A stretch of 64,000 bases of DNA from Bathymodiolus brooksi (taxonomy: Eukaryota; Mollusca; Bivalvia; Mytilida; Modiolidae), in NCBI GenBank assembly GCA_963680875.1, contig OY804580.1, forward strand, positions 111,231,534 to 111,295,533, read 5' to 3'. A program made the position numbers and the translations under genes. Shown here in pieces: positions 24,522 through 36,679 of this stretch (position 1 is its first letter; each line of letters begins with the position of its first letter). Below the pieces are notes generated by a model. It had not been told where the DNA came from, did no database searches, and was given only the letters and a program-made list of their open reading frames with translations.

Positions 24522-27500
24522 TGTTTTGTTTTTCTTCGTCTTGTGTACCCTATGTTGCCAGTTTCTCTGTGTTTTTGTTTTGTTTTTCTTCGTCTTGTGT
24601 ACCCTATGTTGTCAGTTTCTCTGTGTTTTTGTTTTGTTTTTCATTGTCTTGTGTACCCTATGTTGTCAGTTTCTCTGTGTTTTTGTTTTGTTTTTCTTTG
24701 TCTTGTGTACCCTAAATGTTGCCAGTTTCTCTGTGTTGTGTTTTGTTTTTCTTCGTCTTGTGTACCCTATGTTGTCAGTTTCTCTGTGTTTTTGTTTTGT
24801 TTTTCTTTGTCTTGTGTACCCTATGTTGTCAGTTTCTCTGTGTTTTTGTTTTGTTTTTCTTTGTCTTGTGTACCCTATGTTGTTAGTTTCTCTGTGTTTT
24901 TGTTTTGTTTTTCTTTGTCTTGTGTACCCTATGTTGTCAGTTTCTCTGTGTTTTTGTTTTGTTTTTCTTTGTCTTGTGTACCCTATGTTGTCAGTTTCTC
25001 TGTGTTTTTGTTTTGTTTTTCTTTGTCTTGTGTACCCTATATGTTGCCAGTTTCTCTGTGTTGTGTTTTGTTTTTCTTTGTCTTGTGTACCCTATGTTGT
25101 CAGTTTCTCTGTGTTTTTGTTTTGTTTTTCTTTGTCTTGTGTACCCTATGTTGTCAGTTTCTCTGTGTTGTGTTTTGTTTTTCTTTGTCTTGTGTACCCT
25201 ATGTTGTCAGTTTCTCTGTGTTTTTGTTTTGTTTTTCTTCGTCTTGTGTACCCTATGTTGTCAGTTTCTCTGGATTGTTTTTGTTTTGTTTTTCTTTGTC
25301 TTGTGTACCCTATGTTGTCAGTTTCTCTGTGTTTTTGTTTTGTTTTTCTTTGTCTTGTGTACCCTATATGTTGCCAGTTTCTCTGTGTTGTGTTTTGTTT
25401 TTCTTTGTCTTGTGTACCCTATGTTGTCAGTTTCTCTGTGTTTTTGTTTTGTTTTTCTTCGTCTTGTGTACCCTATGTTGTCAGTTTCTCTGTGTTTTTG
25501 TTTTGTTTTTCTTTGTCTTGTGTACCCTATGTTGTCAGTTTCTCTGTGTTTTTGTTTTGTTTTTCTTTGTCTTGTGTACCCTATATGTTGCCAGTTTCTC
25601 TGTGTTGTGTTTTGTTTTTCTTTGTCTTGTGTACCCTATGTTGTCAGTTTCTCTGTGTTTTTGTTTTGTTTTTCTTCGTCTTGTGTACCCTATGTTGTCA
25701 GTTTCTCTGTGTTTTTGTTTTGTTTTTCTTCGTGTTGTGTACCCTATGTTGTCAGTTTCTCTGTGTTGTGTTTTGTTTTTCTTTGTCTTGTGTACCCTAT
25801 GTTGTCAGTTTCTCTGTGTTTTTGTTTTGTTTTTCTTTGTCTTGTGTACCCTATGTTGTCAGTTTCTCTGTGTTTTTGTTTTGTTTTTCTTTGTCTTGTG
25901 TACCCTATATGTTGCCAGTTTCTGTGTGTTGTGTTTTGTTTTTCTTTGTCTTGTGTACCCTATGTTGTCAGTTTCTCTGTGTTTTTGTTTTGTTTTTCTT
26001 CGTCTTGTGTACCCTATGTTATCTGTTTCTCTATGTTGTGTTTTGTTTTTCTTTGTCTTGTGTACCCTATTTGTTGCCAGTTTCTCTGTGTTTTTGTTTT
26101 GTTTTTCTTTGTCTTGTGTACCCTATGTTGTCAGTTTCTCTGTGTTTTTGTTTTGTTTTTCTTTGTCTTGTGTACCCTATATGTTGCCAGTTTCTCTGTG
26201 TTGTGTTTTGTTTTTCTTCGTCTTGTGTACTCTATGTTGTCAGTTTCTCTGTGTTTTTGTTTTGTTTTTCTTTGTCTTGTGTACCCTATGTTGTCAGTTT
26301 CTCTGTGTTTTTGTTTTGTTTTTCTTTGTCTTGTGTACCCTATGTCGCCAGTTTCTCTGTGTTTTTGTTTTGTTTTTCTTCGTCTTGTGTACCCTATGTT
26401 GTCAGTTTCTCTGTGTTTTTGTTTTGTTTTTCTTTGTCTTGTGTACCCTATGTTGTCAGTTTCTCTGTGTTTTTGTTTTGTTTTTCTTTGTCTTGTGTAC
26501 CCTATGTTGTCAGTTTCTCTGTGTTTTTGTTTTGTTTTTCTTTGTCTTGTGTACCCTAAATGTTGCCAGTTTCTCTGTGTTGTGTTTTGTTTTTCTTCGT
26601 CTTGTGTACCCTATGTTGTCAGTTTCTCTGTGTTTTTGTTTTGTTTTTCTTTGTCTTGTGTACCCTATGTTGTCAGTTTCTCTGTGTTTTTGTTTTGTTT
26701 TTCTCTGTCTTGTGTACCATATATGTTGCCAGTTTCTCTGTGTTGTGTTTTGTTTTTCTTTGTCTTGTGTACCCTATGTTGTCAGTTTCTCTGTGTTTTT
26801 GTTTTGTTTTTCTTCGTGTTGTGTACCCTATGTTGTCAGTTTCTCTGTGTTTTTGTTTTGTTTTTCTTCGTGTTGTGTACCCTATGTTGTCAGTTTCTCT
26901 GTGTTGTGTTTTGTTTTTCTTTGTCTTGTGTACCCTATGTTGTCAATTTCTCTGTGTTTTTGTTTTGTTTTTCTTCGTCTTGTGTACCCTATGTTGTCAG
27001 TTTCTCTGGATTGTTTTTGTTTTGTTTTTCTTTGTCTTGTGTACCCTATGTTGTCAGTTTCTCTGTGTTTTTGTTTTGTTTTTCTTTGTCTTGTGTACCC
27101 TATATGTTGCCAGTTTCTCTGTGTTGTGTTTTGTTTTTCTTTGTCTTGTGTACCCTATGTTGTCAGTTTCTCTGTGTTTTTGTTTTGTTTTTCTTCGTCT
27201 TGTGTACCCTATGTTGTCAGTTTCTCTGTGTTTTTGTTTTGTTTTTCTTTGTCTTGTGTACCCTATGTTGTCAGTTTCTCTGTGTTTTTGTTTTGTTTTT
27301 CTTTGTCTTGTGTACCCTATATGTTGCCAGTTTCTCTGTGTTGTGTTTTGTTTTTCTTTGTCTTGTGTACCCTATGTTGTCAGTTTCTCTGTGTTTTTGT
27401 TTTGTTTTTCTTCGTCTTGTGTACCCTATGTTGTCAGTTTCTCTGTGTTTTTGTTTTGTTTTTCTTCGTGTTGTGTACCCTATGTTGTCAGTTTCTCTGT

Positions 27501-28483
27501 GTTGTGTTTTGTTTTTCTTTGTCTTGTGTACCCTATGTTGTCAGTTTCTCTGTGTTTTTGTTTTGTTTTTCTTTGTCTTGTGTACCCTATGTTGTCAGTT
27601 TCTCTGTGTTTTTGTTTTGTTTTTCTTTGTCTTGTGTACCCTATATGTTGCCAGTTTCTGTGTGTTGTGTTTTGTTTTTCTTTGTCTTGTGTACCCTATG
27701 TTGTCAGTTTCTCTGTGTTTTTGTTTTGTTTTTCTTCGTCTTGTGTACCCTATGTTATCTGTTTCTCTATGTTGTGTTTTGTTTTTCTTTGTCTTGTGTA
27801 CCCTATTTGTTGCCAGTTTCTCTGTGTTTTTGTTTTGTTTTTCTTTGTCTTGTGTACCCTATGTTGTCAGTTTCTCTGTGTTTTTGTTTTGTTTTTCTTT
27901 GTCTTGTGTACCCTATATGTTGCCAGTTTCTCTGTGTTGTGTTTTGTTTTTCTTCGTCTTGTGTACTCTATGTTGTCAGTTTCTCTGTGTTTTTGTTTTG
28001 TTTTTCTTTGTCTTGTGTACCCTATGTTGTCAGTTTCTCTGTGTTTTTGTTTTGTTTTTCTTTGTCTTGTGTACCCTATGTCGCCAGTTTCTCTGTGTTT
28101 TTGTTTTGTTTTTCTTCGTCTTGTGTACCCTATGTTGTCAGTTTCTCTGTGTTTTTGTTTTGTTTTTGTTTGTCTTGTGTACCCTATGTTGTCAGTTTCT
28201 CTGTGTTTTTGTTTTGTTTTTCTTTGTCTTGTGTACCCTATGTTGTCAGTTTCTCTGTGTTTTTGTTTTGTTTTTCTTTGTCTTGTGTACCCTATGTTGT
28301 CAGTTTCTCTGTGTTTTTGTTTTGTTTTTCTTCGTCTTGTGTACCCTATGTTGTCAGTTTCTCTGGATTGTTTTTGGTTTGTTTTTCTTTGTCTTGTGTA
28401 CCCTATGTTGTCAGTTTCTCTGTGTTTTTGTTTTGTTTTTCTTTGTCTTGTGTACCCTATATGTTGCCAGTTTCTCTGTGTAG
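24522..28483 (+). repeat. 4-kb HOR, copy 2 (3,962 bp)
   Basis: Same markers as copy 1 but 109 bp shorter, a difference of two monomers. The whole unit matches 32,718-36,679 at a constant offset of 8,196, including equal spacing of every marker I checked. One private change, TTTTTGTTTGTC, is seen near 28,166. Confidence 0.88.
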
Positions 28484-31400
28484 TGTTTTGTTTTTCTTCG
28501 TCTTGTGTACCCTATGTTGCCAGTTTCTCTGTGTTTTTGTTTTGTTTTTCTTCGTCTTGTGTACCCTATGTTGTCAGTTTCTCTGTGTTTTTGTTTTGTT
28601 TTTCATTGTCTTGTGTACCCTATGTTGTCAGTTTCTCTGTGTTTTTGTTTTGTTTTTCTTTGTCTTGTGTACCCTAAATGTTGCCAGTTTCTCTGTGTTG
28701 TGTTTTGTTTTTCTTCGTCTTGTGTACCCTATGTTGTCAGTTTCTCTGTGTTTTTGTTTTGTTTTTCTTTGTCTTGTGTACCCTATGTTGTCAGTTTCTC
28801 TGTGTTTTTGTTTTGTTTTTCTTTGTCTTGTGTACCCTATGTTGTTAGTTTCTCTGTGTTTTTGTTTTGTTTTTCTTTGTCTTGTGTACCCTATGTTGTC
28901 AGTTTCTCTGTGTTTTTGTTTTGTTTTTCTTTGTCTTGTGTACCCTATGTTGTCAGTTTCTCTGTGTTTTTGTTTTGTTTTTCTTTGTCTTGTGTACCCT
29001 ATATGTTGCCAGTTTCTCTGTGTTGTGTTTTGTTTTTCTTTGTCTTGTGTACCCTATGTTGTCAGTTTCTCTGTGTTTTTGTTTTGTTTTTCTTTGTCTT
29101 GTGTACCCTATGTTGTCAGTTTCTCTGTGTTGTGTTTTGTTTTTCTTTGTCTTGTGTACCCTATGTTGTCAGTTTCTCTGTGTTTTTGTTTTGTTTTTCT
29201 TCGTCTTGTGTACCCTATGTTGTCAGTTTCTCTGGATTGTTTTTGTTTTGTTTTTCTTTGTCTTGTGTACCCTATGTTGTCAGTTTCTCTGTGTTTTTGT
29301 TTTGTTTTTCTTTGTCTTGTGTACCCTATATGTTGCCAGTTTCTCTGTGTTGTGTTTTGTTTTTCTTTGTCTTGTGTACCCTATGTTGTCAGTTTCTCTG
29401 TGTTTTTGTTTTGTTTTTCTTCGTCTTGTGTACCCTATGTTGTCAGTTTCTCTGTGTTTTTGTTTTGTTTTTCTTTGTCTTGTGTACCCTATGTTGTCAG
29501 TTTCTCTGTGTTTTTGTTTTGTTTTTCTTTGTCTTGTGTACCCTATATGTTGCCAGTTTCTCTGTGTTGTGTTTTGTTTTTCTTTGTCTTGTGTACCCTA
29601 TGTTGTCAGTTTCTCTGTGTTTTTGTTTTGTTTTTCTTCGTCTTGTGTACCCTATTTTGTCAGTTTCTCTGTGTTTTTGTTTTGTTTTTCTTCGTGTTGT
29701 GTACCCTATGTTGTCAGTTTCTCTGTGTTGTGTTTTGTTTTTCTTTGTCTTGTGTACCCTATGTTGTCAGTTTCTCTGTGTTTTTGTTTTGTTTTTCTTT
29801 GTCTTGTGTACCCTATGTTGTCAGTTTCTCTGTGTTTTTGTTTTGTTTTTCTTTGTCTTGTGTACCCTATATGTTGCCAGTTTCTGTGTGTTGTGTTTTG
29901 TTTTTCTTTGTCTTGTGTACCCTATGTTGTCAGTTTCTCTGTGTTTTTGTTTTGTTTTTCTTCGTCTTGTGTACCCTATGTTATCTGTTTCTCTATGTTG
30001 TGTTTTGTTTTTCTTTGTCTTGTGTACCCTATTTGTTGCCAGTTTCTCTGTGTTTTTGTTTTGTTTTTCTTTGTCTTGTGTACCCTATGTTGTCAGTTTC
30101 TCTGTGTTTTTGTTTTGTTTTTCTTTGTCTTGTGTACCCTATATGTTGCCAGTTTCTCTGTGTTGTGTTTTGTTTTTCTTCGTCTTGTGTACTCTATGTT
30201 GTCAGTTTCTCTGTGTTTTTGTTTTGTTTTTCTTTGTCTTGTGTACCCTATGTTGTCAGTTTCTGTGTGTTTTTGTTTTGTTTTTCTTTGTCTTGTGTAC
30301 CCTATGTCGCCAGTTTCTCTGTGTTTTTGTTTTGTTTTTCTTCGTCTTGTGTACCCTATGTTGTCAGTTTCTCTGTGTTTTTGTTTTGTTTTTCTTTGTC
30401 TTGTGTACCCTATGTTGTCAGTTTCTCTGTGTTTTTGTTTTGTTTTTCTTTGTCTTGTGTACCCTATGTTGTCAGTTTCTCTGTGTTTTTGTTTTGTTTT
30501 TCTTCGTCTTGTGTACCCTATGTTGTCAGTTTCTCTGGATTGTTTTTGGTTTGTTTTTCTTTGTCTTGTGTACCCTATGTTGTCAGTTTCTCTGTGTTTT
30601 TGTTTTGTTTTTCTTTGTCTTGTGTACCCTATATGTTGCCAGTTTCTCTGTGTAGTGTTTTGTTTTTCTTCGTCTTGTGTACCCTATGTTGCCAGTTTCT
30701 CTGTGTTTTTGTTTTGTTTTTCTTCGTCTTGTGTACCCTATGTTGTCAGTTTCTCTGTGTTTTTGTTTTGTTTTTCATTGTCTTGTGTACCCTATGTTGT
30801 CAGTTTCTCTGTGTTTTTGTTTTGTTTTTCTTTGTCTTGTGTACCGTAAATATTGCCAGTTTCTCTGTGTTGTGTTTTGTTTTTCTTCGTCTTGTGTACC
30901 CTATGTTGTCAGTTTCTCTGTGTTTTTGTTTTGATTTTCTTTGTCTTGTGTACCCTATGTTGTCAGTTTCTCTGTGTTTTTGTTTTGTTTTTCTTCGTCT
31001 TGTGTACCCTATGTTGTTAGTTTCTCTGTGTTTTTGTTTTGTTTTTCTTTGTCTTGTGTACCCTATGTTGTCAGTTTCTCTGTGTTTTTGTTTTGTTTTT
31101 CTTTGTCTTGTGTACCCTATGTTGTCAGTTTCTCTGTGTTTTTGTTTTGTTTTTCTTTGTCTTGTGTACCCTATATGTTGCCAGTTTCTCTGTGTTGTGT
31201 TTTGTTTTTCTTTGTCTTGTGTACCCTATGTTGCCAGTTTCTCTGTGATTTTGTTTTGTTTTTCTTCGTCTTGTGTACCCTATGTTGTCAGTTTCTCTGT
31301 GTTTTTGTTTTGTTTTTCATTGTCTTGTGTACCCTATGTTGTCAGTTTCTCTTTGTTTTTGTTTTGTTTTTCTTTGTCTTGTGTACCCTATGTTGTCAGT

Positions 31401-32717
31401 TTCTCTGTGTTTTTGTTTTGTTTTTCTTCGTCTTGTGTACCCTATGTTGTCAGTTTCTCTGTGTTTTTGTTTTGTTTTTCTTTGTCTTGTGTACCCTATG
31501 TTGTCAGTTTCTCTGTGTTTTTGTTTTGTTTTTCTTTGTCTTGTGTACCCTATATGTTGCCAGTTTCTCTGTGTTGTGTTTTGTTTTTCTTTGTCTTGTG
31601 TACCCTATGTTGTCAGTTTCTCTGTGTTTTTGTTTTGTTTTTCTTCGTCTTGTGTACCCTATGTTGTCAGTTTCTCTGTGTTTTTGTTTTGTTTTTCTTC
31701 GTGTTGTGTACCCTATGTTGTCAGTTTCTCTGTGTTGTGTTTTGTTTTTCTTTGTCTTGTGTACCCTATGTTGTCAGTTTCTCTGTGTTTTTGTTTTGTT
31801 TTTCTTTGTCTTGTGTACCCTATGTTGTCAGTTTCTCTGTGTTTTTGTTTTGTTTTTCTTTGTCTTGTGTACCCTATATGTTGCCAGTTTCTCTGTGTTT
31901 TTGTTTTGTTTTTCTTTGTCTTGTGTACCCTATGTTGTCAGTTTCTCTGTGTTTTTGTTTTGTTTTTCTTCGTCTTGTGTACCCTATGTTATCTGTTTCT
32001 CTATGTTGTGTTTTGTTTTTCTTTGTCTTGTGTACCCTATTTGTTGCCAGTTTCTCTGTGTTTTTGTTTTGTTTTTCTTTGTCTTGTGTACCCTATGTTG
32101 TCAGTTTCTCTGTGTTTTTGTTTTGTTTTTCTTTGTCTTGTGTACCCTATATGTTGCCAGTTTCTCTGTGTTGTGTTTTGTTTTTCTTCGTCTTGTGTAC
32201 TCTATGTTGTCAGTTTCTCTGTGTTTTTGTTTTGTTTTTCTTTGTCTTGTGTACCCTATGTTGTCAGTTTCTCTGTGTTTTTGTTTTGTTTTTCTTTGTC
32301 TTGTGTACCCTATGTCGCCAGTTTCTCTGTGTTTTTGTTTTGTTTTTCTTCGTCTTGTGTACCCTATGTTGTCAGTTTCTCTGTGTTTTTGTTTTGTTTT
32401 TCTTTGTCTTGTGTACCCTATGTTGTCAGTTTCTCTGTGTTTTTGTTTTGTTTTTCTTTGTCTTGTGTACCCTATGTTGTCAGTTTCTCTGTGTTTTTGT
32501 TTTGTTTTTCTTTGTCTTGTGTACCCTATGTTGTCAGTTTCTCTGTGTTTTTGTTTTGTTTTTCTTCGTCTTGTGTACCCTATGTTGTCAGTTTCTCTGG
32601 ATTGTTTTTGGTTTGTTTTTCTTTGTCTTGTGTACCCTATGTTGTCAGTTTCTCTGTGTTTTTGTTTTGTTTTTCTTTGTCTTGTGTACCCTATATGTTG
32701 CCAGTTTCTCTGTGTAG
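28484..32717 (+). repeat. 4-kb HOR, copy 3, rearranged (4,234 bp)
   Basis: Two shorter pieces of 2,172 and 2,062 bp, separated by an extra TGTAGTG monomer ending at 30,655, replace one regular unit. The second piece contains an ACCGTAAATATTGCC monomer (about 30,842) and a cluster of private changes between 30,935 and 31,352. This copy therefore looks like a fusion of two partial units made by unequal exchange. Confidence 0.83.
30930..31360 (+). repeat. Cluster of private monomer variants inside HOR copy 3
   Basis: Three changes seen nowhere else in the window fall within about 420 bp: TTTTGATTTTC (TGA near 30,933), CTCTGTGATTTTG (near 31,248) and CTCTTTGTTTTTG (near 31,351). A monomer combining TATGTTGCC with CTGTGATTTTG lies in the middle. 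Private changes are otherwise spaced kilobases apart here, so the cluster stands out. It could be real older sequence that escaped homogenisation, or local base errors. Confidence 0.75.
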
Positions 32718-35700
32718 TGTTTTGTTTTTCTTCGTCTTGTGTACCCTATGTTGCCAGTTTCTCTGTGTTTTTGTTTTGTTTTTCTTCGTCTTGTGTACCC
32801 TATGTTGTCAGTTTCTCTGTGTTTTTGTTTTGTTTTTCATTGTCTTGTGTACCCTATGTTGTCAGTTTCTCTGTGTTTTTGTTTTGTTTTTCTTTGTCTT
32901 GTGTACCCTAAATGTTGCCAGTTTCTCTGTGTTGTGTTTTGTTTTTCTTCGTCTTGTGTACCCTATGTTGTCAGTTTCTCTGTGTTTTTGTTTTGTTTTT
33001 CTTTGTCTTGTGTACCCTATGTTGTCAGTTTCTCTGTGTTTTTGTTTTGTTTTTCTTTGTCTTGTGTACCCTATGTTGTTAGTTTCTCTGTGTTTTTGTT
33101 TTGTTTTTCTTTGTCTTGTGTACCCTATGTTGTCAGTTTCTCTGTGTTTTTGTTTTGTTTTTCTTTGTCTTGTGTACCCTATGTTGTCAGTTTCTCTGTG
33201 TTTTTGTTTTGTTTTTCTTTGTCTTGTGTACCCTATATGTTGCCAGTTTCTCTGTGTTGTGTTTTGTTTTTCTTTGTCTTGTGTACCCTATGTTGTCAGT
33301 TTCTCTGTGTTTTTGTTTTGTTTTTCTTTGTCTTGTGTACCCTATGTTGTCAGTTTCTCTGTGTTGTGTTTTGTTTTTCTTTGTCTTGTGTACCCTATGT
33401 TGTCAGTTTCTCTGTGTTTTTGTTTTGTTTTTCTTCGTCTTGTGTACCCTATGTTGTCAGTTTCTCTGGATTGTTTTTGTTTTGTTTTTCTTTGTCTTGT
33501 GTACCCTATGTTGTCAGTTTATCTGTGTTTTTGTTTTGTTTTTCTTTGTCTTGTGTACCCTATATGTTGCCAGTTTCTCTGTGTTGTGTTTTGTTTTTCT
33601 TTGTCTTGTGTACCCTATGTTGTCAGTTTCTCTGTGTTTTTGTTTTGTTTTTCTTCGTCTTGTGTACCCTATGTTGTCAGTTTCTCTGTGTTTTTGTTTT
33701 GTTTTTCTTTGTCTTGTGTACCCTATGTTGTCAGTTTCTCTGTGTTTTTGTTTTGTTTTTCTTTGTCTTGTGTACCCTATATGTTGCCAGTTTCTCTGTG
33801 TTGTGTTTTGTTTTTCTTTGTCTTGTGTACCCTATGTTGTCAGTTTCTCTGTGTTTTTGTTTTGTTTTTCTTCGTCTTGTGTACCCTATGTTGTCAGTTT
33901 CTCTGTGTTTTTGTTTTGTTTTTCTTCGTGTTGTGTACCCTATGTTGTCAGTTTCTCTGTGTTGTGTTTTGTTTTTCTTTGTCTTGTGTACCCTATGTTG
34001 TCAGTTTCTCTGTGTTTTTGTTTTGTTTTTCTTTGTCTTGTGTACCCTATGTTGTCAGTTTCTCTGTGTTTTTGTTTTGTTTTTCTTTGTCTTGTGTACC
34101 CTATATGTTGCCAGTTTCTGTGTGTTGTGTTTTGTTTTTCTTTGTCTTGTGTACCCTATGTTGTCAGTTTCTCTGTGTTTTTGTTTTGTTTTTCTTCGTC
34201 TTGTGTACCCTATGTTATCTGTTTCTCTATGTTGTGTTTTGTTTTTCTTTGTCTTGTGTACCCTATTTGTTGCCAGTTTCTCTGTGTTTTTGTTTTGTTT
34301 TTCTTTGTCTTGTGTACCCTATGTTGTCAGTTTCTCTGTGTTTTTGTTTTGTTTTTCTTTGTCTTGTGTACCCTATATGTTGCCAGTTTCTCTGTGTTGT
34401 GTTTTGTTTTTCTTCGTCTTGTGTACTCTATGTTGTCAGTTTCTCTGTGTTTTTGTTTTGTTTTTCTTTGTCTTGTGTACCCTATGTTGTCAGTTTCTCT
34501 GTGTTTTTGTTTTGTTTTTCTTTGTCTTGTGTACCCTATGTCGCCAGTTTCTCTGTGTTTTTGTTTTGTTTTTCTTCGTCTTGTGTACCCTATGTTGTCA
34601 GTTTCTCTGTGTTTTTGTTTTGTTTTTCTTTGTCTTGTGTACCCTATGTTGTCAGTTTCTCTGTGTTTTTGTTTTGTTTTTCTTTGTCTTGTGTACCCTA
34701 TGTTGTCAGTTTCTCTGTGTTTTTGTTTTGTTTTTCTTTGTCTTGTGTACCCTAAATGTTGCCAGTTTCTCTGTGTTGTGTTTTGTTTTTCTTCGTCTTG
34801 TGTACCCTATGTTGTCAGTTTCTCTGTGTTTTTGTTTTGTTTTTCTTTGTCTTGTGTACCCTATGTTGTCAGTTTCTCTGTGTTTTTGTTTTGTTTTTCT
34901 CTGTCTTGTGTACCATATATGTTGCCAGTTTCTCTGTGTTGTGTTTTGTTTTTCTTTGTCTTGTGTACCCTATGTTGTCAGTTTCTCTGTGTTTTTGTTT
35001 TGTTTTTCTTCGTGTTGTGTACCCTATGTTGTCAGTTTCTCTGTGTTTTTGTTTTGTTTTTCTTCGTGTTGTGTACCCTATGTTGTCAGTTTCTCTGTGT
35101 TGTGTTTTGTTTTTCTTTGTCTTGTGTACCCTATGTTGTCAATTTCTCTGTGTTTTTGTTTTGTTTTTCTTCGTCTTGTGTACCCTATGTTGTCAGTTTC
35201 TCTGGATTGTTTTTGTTTTGTTTTTCTTTGTCTTGTGTACCCTATGTTGTCAGTTTCTCTGTGTTTTTGTTTTGTTTTTCTTTGTCTTGTGTACCCTATA
35301 TGTTGCCAGTTTCTCTGTGTTGTGTTTTGTTTTTCTTTGTCTTGTGTACCCTATGTTGTCAGTTTCTCTGTGTTTTTGTTTTGTTTTTCTTCGTCTTGTG
35401 TACCCTATGTTGTCAGTTTCTCTGTGTTTTTGTTTTGTTTTTCTTTGTCTTGTGTACCCTATGTTGTCAGTTTCTCTGTGTTTTTGTTTTGTTTTTCTTT
35501 TTCTTGTGTACCCTATATGTTGCCAGTTTCTCTGTGTTGTGTTTTGTTTTTCTTTGTCTTGTGTACCCTATGTTGTCAGTTTCTCTGTGTTTTTGTTTTG
35601 TTTTTCTTCGTCTTGTGTACCCTATGTTGTCAGTTTCTCTGTGTTTTTGTTTTGTTTTTCTTCGTGTTGTGTACCCTATGTTGTCAGTTTCTCTGTGTTG

Positions 35701-36679
35701 TGTTTTGTTTTTCTTTGTCTTGTGTACCCTATGTTGTCAGTTTCTCTGTGTTTTTGTTTTGTTTTTCTTTGTCTTGTGTACCCTATGTTGTCAGTTTCTC
35801 TGTGTTTTTGTTTTGTTTTTCTTTGTCTTGTGTACCCTATATGTTGCCAGTTTCTGTGTGTTGTGTTTTGTTTTTCTTTGTCTTGTGTACCCTATGTTGT
35901 CAGTTTCTCTGTGTTTTTGTTTTGTTTTTCTTCGTCTTGTGTACCCTATGTTATCTGTTTCTCTATGTTGTGTTTTGTTTTTCTTTGTCTTGTGTACCCT
36001 ATTTGTTGCCAGTTTCTCTGTGTTTTTGTTTTGTTTTTCTTTGTCTTGTGTACCCTATGTTGTCAGTTTCTCTGTGTTTTTGTTTTGTTTTTCTTTGTCT
36101 TGTGTACCCTATATGTTGCCAGTTTCTCTGTGTTGTGTTTTGTTTTTCTTCGTCTTGTGTACTCTATGTTGTCAGTTTCTCTGTGTTTTTGTTTTGTTTT
36201 TCTTTGTCTTGTGTACCCTATGTTGTCAGTTTCTCTGTGTTTTTGTTTTGTTTTTCTTTGTCTTGTGTACCCTATGTCGCCAGTTTCTCTGTGTTTTTGT
36301 TTTGTTTTTCTTCGTCTTGTGTACCCTATGTTGTCAGTTTCTCTGTGTTTTTGTTTTGTTTTTCTTTGTCTTGTGTACCCTATGTTGTCAGTTTCTCTGT
36401 GTTTTTGTTTTGTTTTTCTTTGTCTTGTGTACCCTATGTTGTCAGTTTCTCTGTGTTTTTGTTTTGTTTTTCTTTGTCTTGTGTACCCTATGTTGTCAGT
36501 TTCTCTGTGTTTTTGTTTTGTTTTTCTTCGTCTTGTGTACCCTATGTTGTCAGTTTCTCTGGATTGTTTTTGGTTTGTTTTTCTTTGTCTTGTGTACCCT
36601 ATGTTGTCAGTTTCTCTGTGTTTTTGTTTTGTTTTTCTTTGTCTTGTGTACCCTATATGTTGCCAGTTTCTCTGTGTAG
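32718..36679 (+). repeat. 4-kb HOR, copy 4 (3,962 bp)
   Basis: Near-identical to 24,522-28,483 at offset 8,196, and also bounded by TGTAGTG monomers. It has one marker missing from the earlier copy: GTTTATCTG at 33,521. The same change appears at 39,761, 50,071 and 51,756, placing this copy on the lineage that seeded the next region. CTTTTTCTTG near 35,499 appears private to this copy. Confidence 0.88.
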
